Positions 1-8,100 of a stretch of 32,867 bases of DNA are shown piece after piece. Where the stretch lies: positions 1-32,867 of the forward strand of contig NZ_NTGZ01000057.1 in the NCBI RefSeq assembly GCF_002551245.1. Direction: 5' to 3'. Made by a program: the position numbers and the translations under genes. The notes under the pieces were generated by a model, which saw only the letters and a list, made by a program, of their open reading frames with translations, did not search any database and had not been told where the DNA came from. The stretch's first letter is position 1, and each line of letters opens with the position of its first letter. This DNA comes from Streptomyces sp. rh34. GTDB taxonomy: Bacteria; Actinomycetota; Actinomycetes; Streptomycetales; Streptomycetaceae.

Positions 1-1161
1 GCGTACGGCAGGCGGCTCCTGCGCGCCGCGCACTACCGCGACGGGCGCACGCTCCTCCCGCTCCGCGACACCGTCCTCTACGCGGGCGGCGACTCCCCGC
101 GCGCCGTCCACACCGAACTCGTGCGCCGGGGCACGGAGACCGAGCACCTGTGGGTCACCGGTACCACCCCCGGCCGCACCACCCACGTCCCGCCCGGCGC
201 GCGGGCCGTCCCCGTGCACAGCCCCGCCTGGTACGAGGCGCTGGCGCGCTCCCGCCGGATCGTCACGGACGAGCAGCTGCCCGAGTGGTTCGAGCGGCGT
301 CCGGGGCAGACGGTCGTCCAGACCTGGCACGGCACCCCGCTCGGCCGGTTCGGCGGCGGCCTGGCGGACACCCTCTACGCCGACCACCAGTACCTCGCCA
401 CCCTGCCGCGGCGGTCGGCCCAATGGTCGGTGCTGGTCTCCCCGAGCCGCTTCGCCACCCCGTGGCTGCGCAGGTCACTGGCGTACGAGGGCGAGGTGCT
501 GGAAGCCGGTTCGCCCGCCAACGACGTGCTGTTCCCGCCCGACCGGGACAAGGCAGCCGAGGAGGTGCGGCGCGGACTCGGGATCCCGGAGGACCACCGC
601 GTCGTGCTGTACGCCCCGACCTACCGCGACCACCTCGCCCATCCCCCGGCGGCGTCCGCCGACCGCACGGCCCCCGGCCCGTACCGCTGGGACCCGGCCC
701 TCGATCCGGGCGCATTGGCACGGGCGCTCGGCCCCAGCCACACGGTGCTGGTGCGCCGCCACCCCCGGGTCACCGGCACCGTCCCGACCGGGCCCGGCGT
801 GCTCGACTTGTCCGGGCACCCGGGGGCGGCCCGGCTGCTGCTGGTGGCCGACATCCTGGTGACGGACTACGCGGGGCTGATGTTCGACTTCGCGCTGACG
901 GGCCGGCCGATGCTCTTCCACACGTACGACCTGGAGCACTACCGCGACACCGTGCGCGGCTTCTGCCTGGACTTCGAGACCCGGGCGCCGGGGCCGCTGC
1001 TGGTCACGACGGACGAGGTGGCCCAGGCGCTGCGCGACACCGGATCGCTGGCCGCCCGGCACGCCGACGCGTACGAGAGCTTCCGCCGCGACTACTGCGA
1101 TCTGGACGACGGTGACGCGGCGGCCCGGGTCGCGGACCGGCTGCTGGCGGACCTCCCGTAG
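1..1161 (+). CDS. CDP-glycerol glycerophosphotransferase family protein (5' partial)
   Basis: The reading frame is open from base 1, so the start lies outside the window; 386 residues are visible before the TAG stop. The C-terminal half looks like the Glyphos_transf (TagF/TagB) fold. QTWHGTPLG near visible residues 107-115 carries the conserved catalytic-type His, RRHPRVTG follows near 252-259, and TDYAGLMFDFAL near 289-300 leads into RPMLFHTYDLEHYRD. Family members transfer glycerol-phosphate (or another polyol-phosphate) from a CDP-activated donor to a lipid-linked wall teichoic acid or related glycopolymer at the inner face of the membrane. The ABC exporter of the polysaccharide/teichoic type 2 kb downstream supports a wall-polymer role. 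Donor and polymer cannot be told from sequence; the family call is secure. Confidence 0.88.
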   Translation, partial: AYGRRLLRAAHYRDGRTLLPLRDTVLYAGGDSPRAVHTELVRRGTETEHLWVTGTTPGRTTHVPPGARAVPVHSPAWYEALARSRRIVTDEQLPEWFERRPGQTVVQTWHGTPLGRFGGGLADTLYADHQYLATLPRRSAQWSVLVSPSRFATPWLRRSLAYEGEVLEAGSPANDVLFPPDRDKAAEEVRRGLGIPEDHRVVLYAPTYRDHLAHPPAASADRTAPGPYRWDPALDPGALARALGPSHTVLVRRHPRVTGTVPTGPGVLDLSGHPGAARLLLVADILVTDYAGLMFDFALTGRPMLFHTYDLEHYRDTVRGFCLDFETRAPGPLLVTTDEVAQALRDTGSLAARHADAYESFRRDYCDLDDGDAAARVADRLLADLP

Positions 1162-1244
1162 GGGCCGCCCGGGAACCGTCGCCCGGAATCCCCCGGACGA
1201 GTGGCGGCGGGGAGAGCGGGCCCGCCGCACGGAACCCATGAGGT

Positions 1245-2483
1245 GTGCCCCTCTTCTCCGCTGCCTCCTCCTCCGCCCCGCCCTCCGGCGCCCCGCACTC
1301 CGGCCTCCCGCCCGTCGCGGCCGGCGGCGACGCGGCCGACGGAACGGCCCGGCCGCCCCTGTGGCTGCCCTCGCCGTACCTCGTGCTGGGCGGCCTGCTG
1401 TGGGCCGTGCTGTCGGCGGCGGCCTGGCAGGCTCCGCTGTGCTGCGAGACCGGGCTCCAGGCGGCGGTCGTCGAGCGGCTGCGGGTGAACCTGCTGCACC
1501 CGGCGTTCCCGATGACCGACCTGCCCGCCGTGGCGAGCGCGCACTACTCCCCGTACGCGCTGCTCCAAGGGCTGGCCGCCCGCGCCACCGGTCTCTCGGG
1601 CCCGTCCGTCGTGGCGCTGGCCGCGTCGGTGAACCTGCTGCTCCTGCTCACCGGAATCGGCCGGCTCACCCGGCTGCTGACCCCGAACCGCTGGATCCCG
1701 GTCCTCGCGCTGGTGCCGCCGGCCCTGATCCACTGGGCGGACCCGGCCCGCTGGAGCGCGCCGAGCACGTTCGCGGTCGCGGTCACCCTGCACCTGTGGG
1801 CGTGGACCGGGCGCGCGACCGCCCGGGCCGCCCGCCCCGGTGATCCGAAGCCCGGCCGGACGCCCCGGTGGGCGGAGGCGACCGGGATCGGCGTACTGCT
1901 CGGGCTCGTCCTGCTGGTCCACCCGCCGACCGCGATCGGCGCGGCGATCGGGTGTCTCGCCCTGATCGCGGTCCGGACGCGGACCCGGATCCGGCCGACC
2001 GTGTGGCGGTGGGCGTTCGCCGTCGTGTGCGCGGTGACCGTGGCGGCGCTGTGGCCGTACTACAACGGGCTCACCGCCCCGCGCACCCCCGCCGACGGCC
2101 GGACCACGGGGCCTCCGGCGGCCGAGGGGGTGCGGGCGGCCGGGGAACCGTACGCCTGGGCGACCGCGCACGTGCCCCCGGGCGAGGTGGTCCTGACGGA
2201 CAGCCGCCCGGCGATGTACGCGCTGGCCGGCCACGGAGCGTACGTGCTGGCCGACGCGCTGCCGGACGCGGGGCTCGCGCGCACGGAGCGGCGGGAAAGG
2301 AGCCGGGCGGTGGCCTCGTACCTCGACGGGTCGACCCCGCAGGCCCGACGGGACGGGATCACCGCCCGGTACGGGGTGCGGTGGCTGCTGCTGACCCGCT
2401 TCCAGCGGCTGCCCGAGAACGCGACAATGCTGACGTTCAGCCCGCGTACGGGCGAGGTACTGGCGCGGGTACCGGCGGGCTGA
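1245..2483 (+). CDS. Polytopic membrane protein with soluble C-terminal domain, function unknown
   Basis: 412 residues from a GTG start. After a Ser/Pro/Ala-rich N-terminus there are about six or seven hydrophobic stretches, at roughly residues 43-62, 115-135, 145-162, 170-185, 208-240 and 254-272. A hydrophilic tail of about 140 residues follows and ends in a small beta-rich piece. The layout of many helices followed by a short extracytoplasmic-type tail resembles GT-C polyprenyl-sugar glycosyltransferases, but I see no family motif such as an early loop Asp/Glu pair that would prove it. It lies 83 bp after the glycerophosphotransferase on the same strand and could be co-transcribed, so a role in decorating or assembling a surface glycan is an inference. 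It ends 6 bp from the stop of the convergent TetR gene, with no terminator between them. Confidence 0.7.
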   Translation: MPLFSAASSSAPPSGAPHSGLPPVAAGGDAADGTARPPLWLPSPYLVLGGLLWAVLSAAAWQAPLCCETGLQAAVVERLRVNLLHPAFPMTDLPAVASAHYSPYALLQGLAARATGLSGPSVVALAASVNLLLLLTGIGRLTRLLTPNRWIPVLALVPPALIHWADPARWSAPSTFAVAVTLHLWAWTGRATARAARPGDPKPGRTPRWAEATGIGVLLGLVLLVHPPTAIGAAIGCLALIAVRTRTRIRPTVWRWAFAVVCAVTVAALWPYYNGLTAPRTPADGRTTGPPAAEGVRAAGEPYAWATAHVPPGEVVLTDSRPAMYALAGHGAYVLADALPDAGLARTERRERSRAVASYLDGSTPQARRDGITARYGVRWLLLTRFQRLPENATMLTFSPRTGEVLARVPAG

Positions 2484-2489
2484 GCGTCC

Positions 2490-3098
2490 TCAGGCGTGCT
2501 TGAGGGCGGCGACCGCCGAGGCGGCCAGATCGTCCAGGTAGCCCTTGGGCAGTTCGCCGCGGACCACGACGAGCCGCCAGTACAGCGGCCCCACGATCAG
2601 GTCGAGCGCCCGGTCCGGATCGCTGCCTTCCGGCAGCTCCCCCCGGGCCACCGCCTCCCTCACCACCACGGCCGCGACGCCCTGCTGCTGGTCCAGGAGC
2701 GCGGTCTTGATCGCCTCGGAGATCTCCGGATTGCGGGCCGCTTCGACCAGCAGGTCCGGGATGACCTGCGAGGCGACCGGGTGGCGCAGGGCGTACGCGG
2801 CCAGTTCCAGGACGGCGCGCACATCCCCGTACAGCGAACCGGTGGCCGGGGCGGGCATCCCCTGGGCGGCGACGGCGGCGACCAGGTCGAGGACGAGCGC
2901 CAGCTTGGACCTCCAGCGGCGGTAGACGGCGGTCTTGCCGACGCCCGCACGCCGGGCGATGCCCTCGATGGACATCCGGGCGAACCCCACCGCGGCGAGT
3001 TCCTCGAAGACGGCGGCGCGGATGGCGTCCGTCACGTCCTCGCGCAGGACGGCGGCGCCTGCGGGGGCGCGGCGGCGGGTTCCCCGTTCGGTGGTCAT
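2490..3098 (-). CDS. TetR/AcrR family transcriptional regulator
   Basis: 202 residues from the ATG at 3098 (MTTERG); an ATG at 3107 would add three residues. Neither has a good ribosome-binding site. The N-terminal TetR DNA-binding domain is plain: a helix at about 20-38, then the helix-turn-helix MSIEGIARRAGVGKTAVYRRW at about 42-62. The rest is an all-helical ligand-binding/dimer domain ending in an LPKGYLDDLAASAVAALKHA helix. TetR proteins usually repress their own gene and a divergent neighbour; here the divergent neighbour is an ABC exporter, separated by about 215 bp that hold a perfect inverted repeat (3171-3218). Control of the exporter is therefore likely but inferred. The ligand is unknown. 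Confidence 0.9.
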   Translation of the reverse strand: MTTERGTRRRAPAGAAVLREDVTDAIRAAVFEELAAVGFARMSIEGIARRAGVGKTAVYRRWRSKLALVLDLVAAVAAQGMPAPATGSLYGDVRAVLELAAYALRHPVASQVIPDLLVEAARNPEISEAIKTALLDQQQGVAAVVVREAVARGELPEGSDPDRALDLIVGPLYWRLVVVRGELPKGYLDDLAASAVAALKHA

Positions 3099-3170
3099 GG
3101 CCCGCATGATAGTCGGCCGCGACGAAACGGTTGCGTTGCGACGTAGAAGCGTCCTACTCTCGGCGTTACG

Positions 3171-3218
3171 ACGATACGGTCCCGTCCCAACGAGGGCGTC
3201 CCCACGGGACCGTATCGT
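3171..3218. repeat. Perfect 15-bp inverted repeat between TetR gene and ABC exporter
   Basis: ACGATACGGTCCCGT at 3171-3185 is repeated in exact inverse at 3204-3218 (ACGGGACCGTATCGT), with 18 bases between the arms. It lies about 73 bp upstream of the TetR start and about 96 bp upstream of the permease start. It could be an operator for the TetR protein (arm-to-arm centre distance of 33 bp, about three helical turns) or a hairpin in the permease leader. The position favours a regulatory role; this is not proven. Confidence 0.6.
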
Positions 3219-3313
3219 TCCGCCGCACCATCGCCCCACCCGTCCCGCCGTCCCACCCCATCCCCTCCCCAACCCCACCCCCCTCCCGCTTCCGTCGAAA
3301 GCGATCGTTCGTG

Positions 3314-4249
3314 GTGAGCCAGACAGCAGCTCCGCCGTCCCCGGTGAGCACCCCCGCCCAGGACGTCCCCACCTCCGCACCCGGTGAGCTGGCCGCCCTG
3401 GCCGCCCGGCACGGCCTGACCGTCAGCGGCGCCCGGCCGTCGCTGCCCTCCTACATCCGGCAGCTCTGGGGGCGGCGGCACTTCATCGCCGCGTTCGCGA
3501 CGGCCAAGCTGACCGCCCAGTACAGCCAGGCGAAGCTCGGCCAGATCTGGCAGATCGTGACGCCGCTGCTGAACGCGACGGTCTACTACTTCATCTTCGG
3601 CGTCCTGATGAACACCAAGCACGGGGTGGAGGACTTCGTCCCGTTCCTGGTCACCGGGGTCTTCATCTGGACCTTCACCGCCAGCTCGATCACCGCGGGC
3701 ACGCGGGCGATCAGCGGCAACATCGGCCTGGTGCGGGCCCTGCACTTCCCGCGCGCCTCGCTGCCGGTGGCCCTCGCCCTCCAGCAGTTGCAGCAGCTGC
3801 TGTTCTCACTCGGCGCGCTGACCCTGATCCTGCTGGTGTTCGGCCAGTACCCGAGCCCGTCCTGGCTGCTGGCCGTCCCGGCGCTCGCACTCCAGGCGGT
3901 GTTCAACACCGGGGTGTCGATGGCCGTGGCCCGGCTGACGGCGAAGACCCCGGACATCGCGCAGCTGACGCCGTTCGTGCTGCGGACCTGGATGTACTCC
4001 TCCGGCGTGATGTGGAGCCTGGACCACCTGCTCAAGGGGGAACGGGTGCCGCACGCGGTGATGGTGGCGCTGGAGTACAACCCGGCGGCGCTCTTCATCA
4101 ACCTCATGCGGTACGCGCTCATCGACAGCTACACATGGGCGCAACTGCCACCGTTCGCATGGGCGGTCGCGGCGGGCTGGGCGCTGCTGTGCGGCGTGGC
4201 CGGATTCGTGTACTTCTGGAAGGCCGAGGAGACGTACGGACGTGGCTGA
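3314..4249 (+). CDS. ABC-2 type exporter permease (teichoic acid / polysaccharide type)
   Basis: 311 residues from the GTG at 3314 (MSQTAAPPSP); a GTG one codon earlier is equally possible, and the frame stays open further upstream but that part is Pro/Arg-rich and unlike the family. After about 50 mostly polar residues comes the amphipathic family start SYIRQLWGRRHFIAAFATAKL, then about six membrane segments: SQAKLGQIWQIVTPLLNATVYYFIFGVL, the DFVPFLVTGVFIWTFTASSI helix, one near LLFSLGALTLILLVF, and three more towards the end. This is the TagG/Wzm layout. With the overlapping ATPase it would form a four-part exporter moving a lipid-linked glycopolymer across the membrane. It is divergent from the TetR gene. 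Substrate is inferred from the family and the glycerophosphotransferase nearby. Confidence 0.88.
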   Translation: MSQTAAPPSPVSTPAQDVPTSAPGELAALAARHGLTVSGARPSLPSYIRQLWGRRHFIAAFATAKLTAQYSQAKLGQIWQIVTPLLNATVYYFIFGVLMNTKHGVEDFVPFLVTGVFIWTFTASSITAGTRAISGNIGLVRALHFPRASLPVALALQQLQQLLFSLGALTLILLVFGQYPSPSWLLAVPALALQAVFNTGVSMAVARLTAKTPDIAQLTPFVLRTWMYSSGVMWSLDHLLKGERVPHAVMVALEYNPAALFINLMRYALIDSYTWAQLPPFAWAVAAGWALLCGVAGFVYFWKAEETYGRG

Positions 4250-5033
4250 TCGCAAGGATTCCCCCGGGCACGACCGTGTCCCGACGGTCGTCGTCGACGA
4301 CGTCCACATCACGTACACGGTCAACGGCGCCCGTACGGGCAAGGGCAGCGCGACCTCGGCGCTCAGCCGGATCACCACGCGCCGCCGTACCCCCGGCGCA
4401 CGCCAGGTGCACGCCGTGAAGGGGGTCAGCTTCGCCGCGTACAAGGGCGAGGCCATCGGCCTGATCGGCTCCAACGGTTCCGGCAAGTCGACGCTGCTCA
4501 AGGCGGTCGCGGGCCTGCTGCCACCGACCCGGGGCAGGGTCCACACCCAGGGCCAGCCGTCGCTGCTCGGCGTGAACGCGGCGCTGATGGGCGACCTGAC
4601 CGGGGAGCGCAACGTGGTGCTGGGCGGACTCGCGATGGGCATGACCCGCGAGCAGATCCGCGAACGCTACGACGAGATCGTCGACTTCTCCGGCATCAAC
4701 GAGAAGGGCGACTTCATCACGCTGCCGATGCGCACGTACTCCTCGGGCATGGGCGCCCGGCTCCGCTTCTCCATCGCGGCGGCCAAGAGCCACGACGTGC
4801 TGCTGATCGACGAGGCGCTGTCCACGGGCGACGCGAAGTTCCAGCACCGCAGCAAGGACCGCATCAAGGAACTGCGCGCCGAGGCGGGCACGGTCTTTTT
4901 GGTCAGCCACAGCAACAAATCGATCACCGAAACCTGCGACCGGGCCCTGTGGCTGGAGGCGGGCACGCTGAGGATGGACGGCCCGGCGAAGGAAGTGGTG
5001 GCCGCGTACGAGGCGTTCACCAAGCGCAGGTAA
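4242..5033 (+). CDS. ABC transporter ATP-binding protein (teichoic acid / polysaccharide export type)
   Basis: 263 residues from a GTG that overlaps the permease gene by 8 bp, so translation is probably coupled. Walker A is GSNGSGKST (residues 76-84), the signature loop is the YSSGMGARLRF variant typical of TagH/Wzt-like ATPases (166-176), Walker B is VLLIDEALSTGD (186-197) and the switch His is H223 in VSHSNKS. A short insertion of basic residues before the Walker A region (about 30-57) is also usual in this subfamily. It stops soon after the nucleotide-binding domain and lacks the long C-terminal carbohydrate-binding domain of classical Wzt, as in simple teichoic-type exporters. It powers export by the preceding permease. 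Confidence 0.92.
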   Translation: MADRKDSPGHDRVPTVVVDDVHITYTVNGARTGKGSATSALSRITTRRRTPGARQVHAVKGVSFAAYKGEAIGLIGSNGSGKSTLLKAVAGLLPPTRGRVHTQGQPSLLGVNAALMGDLTGERNVVLGGLAMGMTREQIRERYDEIVDFSGINEKGDFITLPMRTYSSGMGARLRFSIAAAKSHDVLLIDEALSTGDAKFQHRSKDRIKELRAEAGTVFLVSHSNKSITETCDRALWLEAGTLRMDGPAKEVVAAYEAFTKRR

Positions 5034-5061
5034 CCCTTCGGTCCCCCCCGGCCGGCCAAGC

Positions 5062-5084
5062 CAGCCCGTCCGGCGCTTGAGGAC
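5062..5084 (+). repeat. Dispersed intergenic repeat, copy 1
   Basis: A 23-bp stretch with core CCGTCCGGCGCTTGAGGAC lies 29 bp after the ABC ATPase stop, in the spacer between convergent genes. It is identical to the copies at 11329-11351 and 11359-11381. From memory, very similar strings are scattered through many Streptomyces intergenic regions; their role is not known to me. Confidence 0.75.
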
Positions 5085-5119
5085 AAGGCCCGTACCCGGG
5101 AGGCCCGCATCAACGCCCA

Positions 5120-5151
5120 GGGGGCCGGCGCCACCAACGGCGCCGGCCCCC
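5120..5151. terminator. Bidirectional hairpin terminator between the ABC ATPase and gdh
   Basis: GGGGGCCGGCGCC (5120-5132) pairs perfectly with GGCGCCGGCCCCC (5139-5151) around the 6-base loop ACCAAC. The 13-bp GC stem has no U-run on either side, which is normal for Streptomyces terminators. It stands 19 bp from the gdh stop and 86 bp from the exporter stop, so it can serve both convergent units. Confidence 0.85.
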
Positions 5152-5170
5152 ACAGACGTACAGGAACGCC

Positions 5171-8100
5171 CTACGCGTGCGTACGCAACAACGTCCGCAT
5201 CGTCCGCATCGCCACCGACAGGTTCGCCAGATCGAACGCGTCCGACCCCTGGATCTCCTCCAGCGTCGACCGCGACCGGGCCAGGATCGCCGCGTTCTTC
5301 TCCTCCCACGCCCGGAACCGCTCCTCCGGCGTCGAGGACCCGTTCCCCACACTCAGCACGTCCGAGGTGAGCGCCGCGTGCGCCGCGTACAGGTCCTCGC
5401 GGATGGAGGCGCGGGCCATGGACTGCCAGCGGTCGGACCGCGGCAGCTCGATGATCCGGTCCATCAGCTGGGTGATCCGCAGTCGGTCCGCGAGGTCGTA
5501 GTAGACCTCGGCGACCTCCAGCGGGTCCTGGCCCGTACGGTCGGCGATGGCCACGATGTCCAGCGCCGGGAAGGCGGAGGAGAACCCGGCCACCCGGACC
5601 GCCAGCTCCTCCGGCACGCCCGCGGCCGTCAGCTCGTCCAGGATCGAGCGGTACCAGTCCAGGTCCGCGCCCCTGAGCAGCTTGGGCAGCTCGTCCCAGA
5701 CCCGCGCGACGCCGTCCCGGAACCCTTCGATGGTCTCCGCGATGGCGACGGGCTGCGGCCGGTTGCCCAGCAGCCAGCGCGAACCGCGCTCGACCAGCCG
5801 CCGCGAGTGCAGCCGGATCCGGGTCTGGACGTCCGCGGCGACCTTGTTGTCGAGCGCCTCGACCGCGTCCCACACCCGGGACAGTCCGAAGATCTCCCGG
5901 GCCGCGAACTGGGCCCGCACGATCTCCTCCATCGATGCCCCGGTCTCCTCGCGCAGCCGGTGCAGGAAGGTCGAACCGGCGGTGTTCACCGTGTCGTTGA
6001 CCAGGACCGTCGTGATGATCTCGCGCCGCAGCGCGTGCCCGTCGACCGCCGCCGGGAACCGCTCGCGCAGCTCACTCGGGAAGTAGGCGTGCACCAGCTT
6101 CTGCAGGTGCGGGTCGTCCGGCAGGACGGTGGAGATCAGCTCGTCCGCCGCCGTGATCTTGGTGTAGGCGATCAGCACGGCCAGCTCGGGCTGGCTGAGC
6201 CCCTTGCCGTTGCTCAGCAGCTCCCGGACGTGCCGGTCGGCGGGCAGGAACTCCAGCGCCCGGTCGAGAGCACCGTCGCGCTCCAGGCGCCGCATGAAGC
6301 GCTGCTGGGCGTGGAGCAGGGACGGGGCCTGGGCGGAGGCGTTGGAGAGCGCGACGTTCTGCGCGTAGTTGTTGCGCAGGACGAGCGCGCCGACCTCGTC
6401 GGTCATGTCGGCGAGCAGCTTGTTGCGCTGCTTGACGGTCATGTCGCCGTCCCGCACCAGACCGTTGAGCAGGATCTTGATGTTCACCTCGTGGTCGGAG
6501 GTGTCCACACCGGCGCTGTTGTCGATCGCGTCGGTGTTGATCCGGCCGCCGCTGCGGGCGAACTCGATCCGGCCGAGCTGGGTGGCCCCGAGGTTGCCGC
6601 CCTCGCCGACGACCTTGGCCCGCAGGTCCTCGCCGTTGACGCGGATCGCGTCGTTGGCCTTGTCGCCGACGTCGGCGTTCGACTCGGAGGCGGCCTTGAT
6701 GTAGGTGCCGATGCCACCGTTCCACACCAGGTCGACGGGGGCCTTGAGGATGGTCTGCATCAGGTCGGCGGGCGTCATCTTGCTCACCGAGGGGTCGATG
6801 CCGAGCGCCTCGCGGACGTGCGAGTTGAGCGGGATCGACTTGGCGCTGCGCGGGTGGATCCCGCCGCCCGCCGAGAGCAGGCCCGTGTCGTAGTCGCCCC
6901 AGGAGCTGCGGGGCAGGTCGAAGAGCCGGCGCCGCTCGGCGTACGAGGTGGCGGCGTCCGGGTTCGGGTCGATGAAGATGTGCCGGTGGTCGAAGGCGGC
7001 GACGAGGCGGATGTGCTCGGAGAGCAGCATCCCGTTGCCGAACACGTCGCCGGACATGTCGCCGACGCCGACGACGGTGAAGTCCTCGGTCTGGGTGTCG
7101 TGCCCCAGCTCCCGGAAGTGCCGCTTGACGGACTCCCAGGCGCCCCGGGCGGTGATGCCCATGCCCTTGTGGTCGTAGCCGGCCGAGCCGCCGGAGGCGA
7201 ACGCGTCGCCGAGCCAGAAGCCGTACGCGACGGCGACCTCGTTGGCGATGTCGGAGAAGCTCGCGGTGCCCTTGTCGGCGGCGACGACGAGGTAGGTGTC
7301 GTCCTCGTCGTGGCGGACGACGTCGGCGGGCGGCACGACCTCGCCGACCACCATGTTGTCGGTGATGTCGAGCAGCGCGGAGATGAACGTGCGGTAGGCG
7401 GCGACGCCCTCCGCGAACCAGGCGTCGCGGTCCACGGACGGGTCCGGGAGCTGCTTGGCGACGAAGCCGCCCTTGGCGCCGACGGGCACGATGACGGTGT
7501 TCTTCACCATCTGCGCCTTGACCAGGCCGAGGATCTCCGTACGGAAGTCCTCGCGCCGGTCCGACCAGCGCAGCCCGCCTCGGGCGACCTTGCCGAAGCG
7601 CAGGTGGACGCCCTCCACGCGCGGCGAGTAGACCCAGATCTCGTACGCCGGCCGGGGCGCGGGCAGGTCCGGGATGGCCTGCGGATCGAACTTCATCGAG
7701 ACGTACGAGTGCGGGGTGCCGTCGTCCGTGTGCTGGAAGAAATTGGTCCGCAGGGTGGCCTTGATGACGGTGAGGAAGGACCGCAGGATCCGGTCCTCGT
7801 CCAGCGAGGCGACCTGGTCCAGGGCCCCGTCCAGCTCCTCCAGAAGCCCGTCGGTCAACTCCGTGCCGGCGCTCTGGCGGCCGGGCGACATGCGGGCCTC
7901 GAAGAGCGAGACGAGCAGCCGGGTGGTGTGGACGTTGTTGCGGAGCGTGGACTCCATGTAGTCCTGGCTGAAGGTCGAGCCGGCCTGCCGCAGGTACTTC
8001 GCGTAGGCGCGCAGCACCATGGCCTGCCGCCAGTTCAGCCCGGCGCCGAGCACCAGCGCGTTGAAGCCGTCGTTCTCCGCCTCACCCCTCCAGACGGCGG

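Noticed and set aside
3131..3313. N-terminal extension of the permease frame back to 3131
   Set aside because: The added 61 residues are Pro/Arg/Ser-rich, unlike the family, and cover the inverted repeat and the promoter region; the GTG at 3311/3314 is a better start.
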